From CAZUQP01 sp964484285 (lineage in GTDB: Bacteria; Pseudomonadota; Gammaproteobacteria; DSM-16500), in assembly GCA_964484285.1 (NCBI GenBank), contig CAZAEO010000124.1, positions 1 through 5,131 on the forward strand: 5,131 nt of DNA, written 5' to 3'. Positions 1-5,131 of the stretch are shown piece after piece. Each line of letters begins with the position of its first letter. Within the stretch, counting starts at the first letter, position 1. The position numbers were made by a program, and so were the translations under genes. The notes under the pieces were generated by a model that was not told the DNA's origin, did not search any database, and worked only from the letters and a program-made list of their open reading frames with translations.

Positions 1-1508
1 GCCCCATGCCGCAAACGCGTTTTGTCACCCAAAAAGCCTTTGCGCAGGGCCTTAATCCGGTTGTCGTCATCAATAAAATTGATCGCCCAGGCGCACGTCC
101 GGATTGGGCGGTTGATCAGGTCTTTGATTTATTTGACCGCTTAGGCGCAACAGACCGACAATTGGATTTCCCGATTGTGTATACCTCCGCATTACTTGGC
201 TATGCCAAACTGAATTTAAATCAGCAAAGCGAAGACATGACACCGTTATTTGAAACGATTGTGAAACATGTACCAGCACCGGATGTCGATCCAAATGGCC
301 CGTTTCAAATGCAAATCAGCACATTGGATTATTCCAGTTATGTAGGAATGATTGGGATTGGACGCATTAAACGTGGTCAAGCGAAAACAAATATGCCGGT
401 CACTGTCATTAATCGTGAAGGAAAAACCCGTCCAGGCCGTATATTACAAGTCTTGGAATATCTAGGGCTCGAACGCAGCGAAGTCGCTATGGCCAATGCG
501 GGCGATATCGTTGCCATCACCGGTATCGACGCATTAAAAATTTCGGATACCTTGTGTGACCCTGCCAATGTTGAAGCATTGCCGCCGCTTAATGTCGATG
601 AACCCACCGTAAGCATGACATTTCAAGTCAACACATCACCTTTTGCTGGCCGCGAAGGAAAATTTGTAACGAGCCGCAAAATTCGTGAACGTCTGGAACA
701 AGAATTATTGCACAATGTCGCATTACGTGTAGAAGACACCAGTGATCCTGACAAATTCAAAGTCTCTGGCCGTGGCGAATTACATTTGTCGATTTTAATT
801 GAAAATATGCGACGCGAAGGTTTTGAATTGGCTGTATCACGTCCTGAAGTAATTACCAAAATGATAGACGGTGAATTACACGAACCCTACGAAACCATGA
901 CCGTGGACATCGAAGCAACACATCAAGGTGCCATCATGGAACAACTCGGCAGCCGACGCGGCGAATTGAAAAACATGATGTCAGATGACAAAGGCCGAGT
1001 ACGTTTGGATTATGTTATTCCAGCACGTGCACTCATTGGTTTTCACACAGAATTTTTAACGCTCACCTCAGGCACAGGATTGCTGTACCATGTGTTCAGT
1101 CATTATGGGCCTGCAGTAAAAGGTGAGTTTGCGCAACGCCAAAATGGTGTGCTGATCGCAAATCAACAAGGCGTTGCGTTGGCTTATGCGCTGTGGAATT
1201 TACAAGAGCGTGGCCGCATGATTATTGGCCCGCAAACAGAAGTCTATGAAGGCATGATTGTCGGCCTTCACTCACGTGATAATGATCTCGTGGTGAATGT
1301 ATGCAAAGCAAAACAACTGACGAATATTCGTGCTGCGGGTTCCGATGAAAATATTATTCTAACGCCGCACATCAACATGTCACTTGAACAAGCATTAGAA
1401 TTTATTGACGATGATGAGCTGGTGGAAATTACGCCTAGCACGATTCGGATTCGTAAGAAATTTTTGAAAGAACACGAACGGAAGCGCTCTGCAAAAACCG
1501 CGGGTTAA
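1..1508 (+). CDS. typA: TypA/BipA ribosome-associated GTPase, 5'-truncated by the window edge
   Basis: Translational GTPase of the EF-G/LepA superfamily. It binds the ribosome and is known for roles in 50S assembly and in growth under stress or cold. The reading frame is open to the left edge: a Gly-Pro pair precedes the methionine at position 6, as in the family's conserved DGPMPQTRF stretch. That ATG is therefore internal, not the start. By comparison with the 607-residue E. coli protein, about 105 N-terminal residues (P-loop, switch I and DTPGH) lie outside the window. Counting from this methionine, the G4 motif NKID is at 23-26 and the G5 SAL motif at 61-63. Domain II follows, then an EF-G-like domain III/V with VSGRGELHLS, and the BipA-specific C-terminal domain ending in a basic tail. 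Near-colinear identity with E. coli BipA leaves little doubt. The TAA stop is 20 bp from the convergent gene's stop, and I see no terminator hairpin between them. Confidence 0.97.
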   Translation, partial: PMPQTRFVTQKAFAQGLNPVVVINKIDRPGARPDWAVDQVFDLFDRLGATDRQLDFPIVYTSALLGYAKLNLNQQSEDMTPLFETIVKHVPAPDVDPNGPFQMQISTLDYSSYVGMIGIGRIKRGQAKTNMPVTVINREGKTRPGRILQVLEYLGLERSEVAMANAGDIVAITGIDALKISDTLCDPANVEALPPLNVDEPTVSMTFQVNTSPFAGREGKFVTSRKIRERLEQELLHNVALRVEDTSDPDKFKVSGRGELHLSILIENMRREGFELAVSRPEVITKMIDGELHEPYETMTVDIEATHQGAIMEQLGSRRGELKNMMSDDKGRVRLDYVIPARALIGFHTEFLTLTSGTGLLYHVFSHYGPAVKGEFAQRQNGVLIANQQGVALAYALWNLQERGRMIIGPQTEVYEGMIVGLHSRDNDLVVNVCKAKQLTNIRAAGSDENIILTPHINMSLEQALEFIDDDELVEITPSTIRIRKKFLKEHERKRSAKTAG

Positions 1509-1528
1509 GAAGCGCCTCCTAAAGACGA

Positions 1529-2974
1529 CTATTGTGCTCGGGGAGAGCGAGGTGGAGATGGTGGCACCGGACTACTCGATCGCGACGTAGAAGGCGATGA
1601 ATCGCTGCTATCATTAGGTGATGTTATTGATGGTTCTGTTAACACAGGAATAAATCCACCATTCGCCGCGATTCTCGCGGTTGAAGACAATCTCCATTGC
1701 TGCTCTCCGTCACGATTCGTTATTCGTTGCGCTGCTTGAATATCTTGATGCACTTGCTGTATCGCTTTATTTGCTTTACTCACTCGATGCTTGCCGATCA
1801 ACCCGAACGCTGTGCTGCCAACCACTGCACCTGCGCAACCTAAGGCAGTGGTTGCTTCTACCGCTGTTGTAATACCGAATTTTGCAAGAAACCCGCCTAT
1901 TGCCTGAGTCACTCCCGGACTTGGAATGAACGCAATCACTATTCCAATGACAGCTAACGCAACACCACCCCAAAATGCCCATTTCAGTGCGCTGGTTTTT
2001 TTATGGGTAGCTTTTTGCCATCGATTCATTAAGCTCAAACGTTGTTTTGTATTATTTACTTTTATATTTTTTGGATGAGGCTGACGCAACGTATCTAAAA
2101 ACAAGCCTCTATTTTCTGCTGTCTCAAGCGTTACCTTGTGTTGTTTAAGTGTAGCTAGATATTCCGGTGTTATTGCCACACATCCCCAATTATATTTACC
2201 TTGGGTGCTTAAAGGACATTTCCCTTGCTCTGTTTGTTCAGCATGCAATTCTGGATCATTAATTTTACGCACTAAAAAAGGAGATAATTCGCCTGCTGCC
2301 CCTATTTTGCTATGTACTTCACCCGTACGTAAATTTTGTTTTCCATACGCTGCCGTCTCAACACCCACCATGAGAAAACCATTACGACTATCATCGTAAA
2401 TATACATATGGCCCCATTGGCCATCTCCTGCTATTTTTTGAGGATTACCTTGTTTATCTAATATGGAATTACCCTGGCTATCTTTTGCTTCATTCCCGAT
2501 TCCACCAATCGGCAGATCAATGCCCTTATGCTTTGAAAGACGCTTAGGTGTAAATAAATCGTAAAGAAAACCTAAAATAACCGATTTTTTTTCTGCAATA
2601 TAACCATCCGCATCCACTCCGCCGCGACGATGGGTCGCATATTTACGAGAATAGATATTTGCTTTTTTTTGTTCTTTATCTTGATTAAAAACGTATTGAA
2701 AGAATGCTGCACGATCATTGCCACTAAGAGCAGTCAAATCAAAGCGAACTCTACCGCCATGCATGAGATATTCACTGACCGAATAAGCCGCATCGGGGGC
2801 TAAACCATTTATCGTGAGATCACCTACCGCAATAGCTTGGTACACACGCGCAAGAGCCAACACATTCGGAGTAGGCGCTAGGACAGAACCTTTTATTTCA
2901 TACTCTTCTTTTGGCTTACTCGTAAAGGTTTGCTCTAACAACGTATTAAGTAATTCTACCTGACGACCTTTCAT
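1529..2974 (-). CDS. Orphan 481-aa protein with hydrophobic hairpin and Ser/Pro-rich tail, function unknown
   Basis: I do not recognise this protein. It has no N-terminal signal peptide. Residues 1 to about 325 look soluble and mixed alpha/beta, with a glycine-rich stretch at about 151-235 (GIDLPIGGIGN, then GQWGHMYIYDD, FLMVGVE and IGAAGEL) and a WGCVAI segment with Cys265. Two hydrophobic segments follow, about 331-350 and 356-394, rich in Gly/Ala and able to form a membrane hairpin. Next comes a polar, probably helical region (about 396-420). The last 35 residues are almost all Ser, Pro, Asp and Arg and look disordered. The ATG at 2974 is supported by a purine-rich Shine-Dalgarno, GAGGGGAG, five bases upstream. 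The frame is intact and ends in TAG. The gene is monocistronic, convergent with typA and divergent from the small secreted gene. A soluble domain, membrane hairpin and disordered tail with no signal peptide would fit a secreted effector of an intracellular bacterium, but this is inference. An inner-membrane protein is the alternative. Confidence 0.85.
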   Translation of the reverse strand: MKGRQVELLNTLLEQTFTSKPKEEYEIKGSVLAPTPNVLALARVYQAIAVGDLTINGLAPDAAYSVSEYLMHGGRVRFDLTALSGNDRAAFFQYVFNQDKEQKKANIYSRKYATHRRGGVDADGYIAEKKSVILGFLYDLFTPKRLSKHKGIDLPIGGIGNEAKDSQGNSILDKQGNPQKIAGDGQWGHMYIYDDSRNGFLMVGVETAAYGKQNLRTGEVHSKIGAAGELSPFLVRKINDPELHAEQTEQGKCPLSTQGKYNWGCVAITPEYLATLKQHKVTLETAENRGLFLDTLRQPHPKNIKVNNTKQRLSLMNRWQKATHKKTSALKWAFWGGVALAVIGIVIAFIPSPGVTQAIGGFLAKFGITTAVEATTALGCAGAVVGSTAFGLIGKHRVSKANKAIQQVHQDIQAAQRITNRDGEQQWRLSSTARIAANGGFIPVLTEPSITSPNDSSDSSPSTSRSSSPVPPSPPRSPRAQ

Positions 2975-2977
2975 GCT

Positions 2978-3008
2978 TTCTCCCCTCTGTCTTTGAAAAA
3001 TGGGGGAA
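2978..3008 (+). repeat. Degenerate REP-like palindrome copy
   Basis: This stretch reads TCCCCTCTGTC, then TTTGAAAAATGGGGGAA. It aligns with both REP-like units of the 23S-5S spacer: the first part matches the TCCCCCTCTGTC head of the unit at 5027-5064, and TTTGAAAA plus a G run matches the reverse-complemented unit at 4977-5016. About five bases corresponding to the left stem arm are missing, so the palindrome is broken. The match is visible by eye, but the segment is short and low in complexity, so chance similarity is possible. Confidence 0.4.
2980..2987 (-). promoter_or_regulatory. Shine-Dalgarno of the orphan gene
   Basis: On the minus strand this reads GAGGGGAG and lies five bases before the ATG at 2974-2972. 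It supports that start. Its G run falls within the degenerate REP-like copy and could pair with the C run just upstream in the mRNA (complement of 3002-3006). Confidence 0.7.
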
Positions 3009-3048
3009 GAAAAACTTCCTTTTCCAACTTACCCCTTCGCTTATTTTC

Positions 3049-3054
3049 AGTATA
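3049..3054 (-). promoter_or_regulatory. Possible -10 box for the orphan gene
   Basis: TATACT on the minus strand matches five of six bases of the sigma70 -10 consensus and would give a leader of roughly 65-70 nt. The upstream DNA is very AT-rich, but no recognisable -35 hexamer occurs at 15-19 bp spacing. Weak, isolated evidence. Confidence 0.2.
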
Positions 3055-3156
3055 AGCAGAGATTCTTAATAAATTATTAACATAAGTAAACACTAAGTTT
3101 CCGCTAATAAAGCATTAAGCTTCTTTTTGTATGCTGATAGAGAGAAAGTGCAAAAC

Positions 3157-3160
3157 GAGG
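3157..3160 (+). promoter_or_regulatory. Shine-Dalgarno fixing the start of the small secreted gene
   Basis: GAGG lies nine bases before the ATG at 3170. The farther in-frame ATG at 3131 would put 13 charged residues (with C, K, R) ahead of the signal peptide and has no comparable site upstream. The site therefore favours 3170 as the start. Confidence 0.6.
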
Positions 3161-3169
3161 CAAAAAACC

Positions 3170-3547
3170 ATGAAAAAGTTACTAGGTATGTTGTTAAGTG
3201 TTGCATCAATCAATCATGCAATATATGCAGACGATTATGCTGCCGCCAACTTAACCATCAAGATGACAGGCGCTGGTCGAGATAATACCTATTTTTTATG
3301 TGTCGCAGGAGTCGGTTGTGTCAGCATTGAAGCAGCTAATCATGGAAAAATATTCCCATTAAACCCAGGCACCGTTGATCATATTTACTTAATTAATTCA
3401 GGTAACTTTCGACGCTATTCACAACCCTTACCCAATTCATGTCATGTCAATATCAATGCTAATCAAACGCTGACTGTGCACGGAAATATCGTGAAAGAAG
3501 CAAACGATAATGTTTATATTGATCACCTTAAGTGTGCCGTAGGCTAA
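3170..3547 (+). CDS. Small secreted four-cysteine protein, function unknown
   Basis: A 125-residue protein, taken from the ATG at 3170 because a GAGG site precedes it and the translation then begins with a classic Sec signal peptide: MKK, a hydrophobic core, and likely cleavage after Ala20 (AIYA before DD). The mature part is about 105 residues, with no further membrane segment and no lipobox. It should be periplasmic or exported. It has four cysteines, at 44, 50, 91 and 122, enough for two disulfides. The first pair sits in FLCVAGVGCVSIE. Alternating polar and hydrophobic residues through 60-120, with many Asn and Thr, suggest a beta-rich fold. I cannot assign a family. It is divergent from the orphan 481-aa gene across 197 bp and has no operon partner. 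Its last 20 bp overlap the tail-to-tail symporter gene. An in-frame extension to the ATG at 3131 is possible but less likely. Confidence 0.8.
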   Translation: MKKLLGMLLSVASINHAIYADDYAAANLTIKMTGAGRDNTYFLCVAGVGCVSIEAANHGKIFPLNPGTVDHIYLINSGNFRRYSQPLPNSCHVNINANQTLTVHGNIVKEANDNVYIDHLKCAVG

Positions 3548-4757
3548 CACGACTGCTCTTATTGAATCGATCAACTAACATACTGCAAACCGTATTACTC
3601 GTCACATTTAATAACGTGGCAGGCGGATCGATGAGCAGACTGATGGCTGCCATCAGAATCAAAGTTTGCGGTGGAAACGCATACACAGATAAAATCAACA
3701 TTTCTCCTACCATCCCGCCGCTTGGAATAGCACCCATGACCGTACCAACCAATATACTAATGAGACATGCCATCATCAGCACATCCGCCGAAGCAAATGG
3801 CATATGCAACAAACCAAACAAAAAAGCGATTTTCACTATCCCACCGAGCACCGATCCATCTTTATGAATAAGTGAACCTAACGGTATGACAAGTTCATAA
3901 ATTTTTTCTGTCACACCCATTTGTTGGGTTGCTTGTAAGTTAGCAGGAATACTGGCTGCGCTACTGCATGTAGCAAATGCGGTGACCGCTGGTAACGAAA
4001 TATTTTTCCAGAATATTTTGACGCCCCATGTTTTATTCGCAAGATAGGCATAAAACGAAAGCGCAAACACAAAATAAATCAGCGCAGAAAAATAATAAAC
4101 TAGTGTTACATGAAGATAGCTCTCTAATAATGTTGAGCCCATATCGCCAATTAATACCGCAAAATAAGCGAAAAAACCAATCGGGGCATAATACATAACA
4201 TAGGAGACAACTTTCATCGAAACATCTTTACCTGCTTGTAAAAATGCCGCGAATGATTTGGCTTTTTCGCCTAAACTTGCCGTTGCAACGCCTACCAAGA
4301 TAGAAATAATAATCAAAGCCAGCATGTTTTCGCGAGAAAACAATTTAAGAAAATCAGAAACAGTTAGCATATTAACGATGTGTTCGCTCAAATTGATCGA
4401 CATCATTGGCATGGAAGTTGCAAGCGGCAGTGTCATCCCTTGACCTAGTGGAAACACCATCACAACGATCAACATGAAAATAGCAGCGATGATGCTCGTG
4501 AACAAAAAAACCAGCAACATTTTAATAAAAATTTTTCCGATATACGTGAGCTCGCTGATAGCAGATGCAATGCTAAAAAAAACCAGCGGTGTCACCACAG
4601 TGAACAGGAGATTCAGAAAAATATCGCCCAATGGTTTTAACACATGGGCTTTAGACCCTAAAAAAATTCCAGTCAGCGCACCTAAGAAAATTGCGCATAA
4701 GAGAAGTAATAAAAAAACATGTGATTTTATTTTCGGGTAACTATTTTTTATTAACAT
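3528..4757 (-). CDS. DAACS-family (GltP-like) dicarboxylate/amino acid:cation symporter with variant binding site
   Basis: Inner-membrane secondary transporter of the glutamate/dicarboxylate symporter fold (eight membrane segments plus two re-entrant hairpins). At 409 aa it is of normal family length. Family signatures, numbered from the ATG at 4757: PLGDIFLNLLFTVVTPLVF near 42-60; the HP1 serine motif CSSAASIP at 264-271; the TM7 unwound motif HKDGS at 298-302 where the family usually has NMDGT; the HP2 tip GAIPSGG at 342-348; and the TM8 segment D377-PPAT-LL-N384-VTSN388. By alignment with GltPh, Asp394, Thr398 and Asn401 are kept, Arg397 is Ala380, Asp405 is Asn388, and Arg276 is Cys264. 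Loss of both arginines argues against glutamate/aspartate as substrate (inference). The ATG at 4757 has an AAGGA site six bases upstream. An in-frame TTG at 4796 lacks one and is rejected as start. The gene lies just downstream of the rrn terminator on the same strand. Confidence 0.92.
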   Translation of the reverse strand: MLIKNSYPKIKSHVFLLLLLCAIFLGALTGIFLGSKAHVLKPLGDIFLNLLFTVVTPLVFFSIASAISELTYIGKIFIKMLLVFLFTSIIAAIFMLIVVMVFPLGQGMTLPLATSMPMMSINLSEHIVNMLTVSDFLKLFSRENMLALIIISILVGVATASLGEKAKSFAAFLQAGKDVSMKVVSYVMYYAPIGFFAYFAVLIGDMGSTLLESYLHVTLVYYFSALIYFVFALSFYAYLANKTWGVKIFWKNISLPAVTAFATCSSAASIPANLQATQQMGVTEKIYELVIPLGSLIHKDGSVLGGIVKIAFLFGLLHMPFASADVLMMACLISILVGTVMGAIPSGGMVGEMLILSVYAFPPQTLILMAAISLLIDPPATLLNVTSNTVCSMLVDRFNKSSRVSLRHT

Positions 4758-4763
4758 TGTGTA

Positions 4764-4768
4764 TCCTT
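4764..4768 (-). promoter_or_regulatory. Shine-Dalgarno fixing the symporter start
   Basis: AAGGA on the minus strand, six bases before the ATG at 4757-4755. It decides between this ATG and the in-frame TTG at 4796, which has only a T-rich stretch before it. Confidence 0.75.
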
Positions 4769-4806
4769 CATTGTAGATATCGAAGGTAAATGACAAAAAT
4801 TTCTAT

Positions 4807-4841
4807 AAAACAAAAAACCCCCGATATTTCTACCGAGGGTT
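4807..4841 (-). terminator. Rho-independent terminator of the rRNA operon
   Basis: On the minus strand, about 11 nt after the 5S rRNA, AACCCTCG (4841-4834) pairs with CGGGGGTT (4823-4816). This is an eight-pair stem with one G-U pair and a ten-base loop. It runs directly into a U-rich tract (TTTTTTGTTTT, 4817-4807). There is no T tract on the plus-strand side, so it works in one direction. It separates the rrn operon from the symporter gene that begins 49 bp further on. Confidence 0.88.
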
Positions 4842-4852
4842 AGGGAATAAAA

Positions 4853-4967
4853 GCCTGGCAATGACCTACTTTCACATGAGAGACTCACACTATCATCGGC
4901 GCAGAGCAGTTTCACTTCTGAGTTCGGAATGGGATCAGGTGGTACCTACTCGCTATGGTCGCCAGAC
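4853..4967 (-). rRNA. rrf: 5S ribosomal RNA
   Basis: Structural RNA of the large ribosomal subunit. The minus strand begins GTCTGGCGACCATAGCG and ends ATTGCCAGGC. These ends form the usual helix I, GTCTGGC with GCCAGGC, with one G-U pair. The internal conserved core CCGAACTCAGAAGTGAAAC and the CGCCGATGATAGTGTG stretch match gammaproteobacterial 5S closely. Length is about 115 nt; the exact ends could shift by one or two bases. It lies downstream of 23S in the standard 16S-23S-5S order and is followed by a strong terminator. I see no tRNA between 5S and the terminator. Confidence 0.96.
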
Positions 4968-4976
4968 AAGCTAGAC

Positions 4977-5016
4977 ATTTCCTCCCTTTTCAAAGGGAGG
5001 TCAGGAGGGATTTTTT
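4977..5016 (-). repeat. REP-like palindromic unit 1 in the 23S-5S spacer
   Basis: This unit contains a perfect 9-bp inverted repeat, CCTCCCTTT / AAAGGGAGG, at 4981-4989 and 4992-5000 with a two-base loop. On the minus strand the unit reads AAAATCCCTCCTGACCTCCC, then TTTGAAAAGGGAGGAAAT. It is the same design as unit 2 (head, then GC-rich hairpin, then AT tail) in the opposite orientation, with scattered substitutions. The form TCCCCCT...AAGGGGGA preceded by a CCCTCTGTC-type head resembles short palindromic elements scattered in many bacterial genomes (from memory, not checked). Confidence 0.75.
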
Positions 5017-5026
5017 ATCGCATTCT

Positions 5027-5064
5027 AAAATCCCCCTCTGTCCCCCTTTTTCCAAGGGGGATTT
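5027..5064 (+). repeat. REP-like palindromic unit 2 in the 23S-5S spacer, inverted relative to unit 1
   Basis: Reads AAAATCCCCCTCTG, then an 8-bp inverted repeat TCCCCCTT (5041-5048) and AAGGGGGA (5054-5061) with a five-base loop, then TTT. It is roughly the reverse complement of unit 1, with about ten bases (5017-5026) between them. The pair can fold as two hairpins or as one long imperfect stem, in the manner of paired REP elements. It is transcribed within the rrn precursor. Confidence 0.75.
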
Positions 5065-5100
5065 ATTTTTAATACCACTGTTAAAACCATTTGGGTGTTA

Positions 5101-5131
5101 TATGATCAAGCCTCACGGTCAATTAGTACTG
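5101..5131 (-). rRNA. rrl: 23S ribosomal RNA, 3' end only
   Basis: The minus strand reads CAGTACTAATTGACCGTGAGG followed by CTTGATCATA. This corresponds to the conserved 3' terminus of 23S rRNA (E. coli ends GGTACTAATGAACCGTGAGGCTTAACCTT). Only about 31 nt are inside the window; the rest lies to the right. The 3' boundary is set where the terminal helix strand CTTGATCATA should end, and is good to a few bases. Together with 5S and the terminator this shows the end of an rRNA operon transcribed leftward. Confidence 0.9.

Noticed and set aside
6..8. ATG at position 6 as the true start of typA
   Set aside because: The frame continues to the left edge with Gly-Pro, matching the internal DGPMPQTRF of the family; about 105 residues including the P-loop would otherwise be missing.
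1501..1560. Shared bidirectional terminator between typA and the orphan gene
   Set aside because: I found no stable stem followed by a T tract on either strand in the 20-bp gap or its flanks.
3061..3140. Sigma70 promoter for the small secreted gene (TTAACA at 3077, TAATAA at 3105, TATGCT at 3130)
   Set aside because: None of the -35/-10-like hexamers pair at 15-19 bp spacing; the region is simply AT-rich.
3131..3169. ATG at 3131 as the start of the small secreted protein
   Set aside because: It would add a charged, cysteine-containing stretch before an otherwise normal signal peptide and has no ribosome-binding site.
3532..3867. Plus-strand open frame antisense to the symporter
   Set aside because: It is a shadow of the symporter's codons, with no ribosome-binding site and no recognisable domain. 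The same applies to the other antisense frames inside typA, the orphan gene and the symporter.
4758..4796. Upstream TTG start for the symporter, adding 13 residues
   Set aside because: There is no Shine-Dalgarno before the TTG, the added residues are not family-like, and the ATG at 4757 has AAGGA at ideal spacing.
4977..5064. CRISPR array or intrinsic terminator in the G/C-run palindromes
   Set aside because: There are only two units, in inverted orientation and without regular spacers. The region lies between 23S and 5S, where termination would remove 5S.

Overview
The window reads as a moderately AT-rich gammaproteobacterial chromosome. TypA/BipA is very close to the enterobacterial protein, and the 5S rRNA and the 3' end of 23S rRNA are also of proteobacterial type. 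The mix of a large orphan protein with a hydrophobic hairpin and a Ser/Pro tail, a small cysteine-bearing secreted protein and a variant amino-acid/dicarboxylate symporter would suit the Legionellales/Coxiellaceae. That placement is inference, not something the sequence proves.

Layout, left to right: (1) positions 1-1508, + strand, the 3' five-sixths of typA (bipA), cut by the window edge. (2) 1529-2974, - strand, a 481-aa protein that I do not recognise. It has a soluble N-terminal part, a paired hydrophobic segment and a Ser/Pro-rich tail. (3) A 195-bp divergent intergenic region with no convincing full promoter, which carries a degenerate copy of a REP-like palindrome next to the start of the orphan gene. 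(4) 3170-3547, + strand, a 125-aa secreted protein with a signal peptide and four mature cysteines. (5) 3528-4757, - strand, a 409-aa DAACS-family (GltP-like) symporter whose 3' end overlaps that of the small secreted gene by 20 bp. (6) 4807-5131, - strand, the tail of an rRNA operon: 3' end of 23S, a spacer with two inverted REP-like palindromes, 5S rRNA and a rho-independent terminator.

The genes do not form an obvious operon or pathway. TypA is a ribosome-associated GTPase and the rrn operon makes ribosomal RNA, but they lie on opposite strands with unrelated genes between. The symporter starts only 49 bp beyond the rrn terminator, on the same strand, so rrn read-through could contribute to its expression. 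The least explained items are the orphan 481-aa protein, the REP-like repeats (one pair inside a transcribed rRNA spacer, one relic overlapping a ribosome-binding site), and the symporter's altered substrate- and sodium-site residues. I found no CRISPR array, transposase, prophage gene or tRNA. I did not identify a convincing new defence or other multi-gene system.
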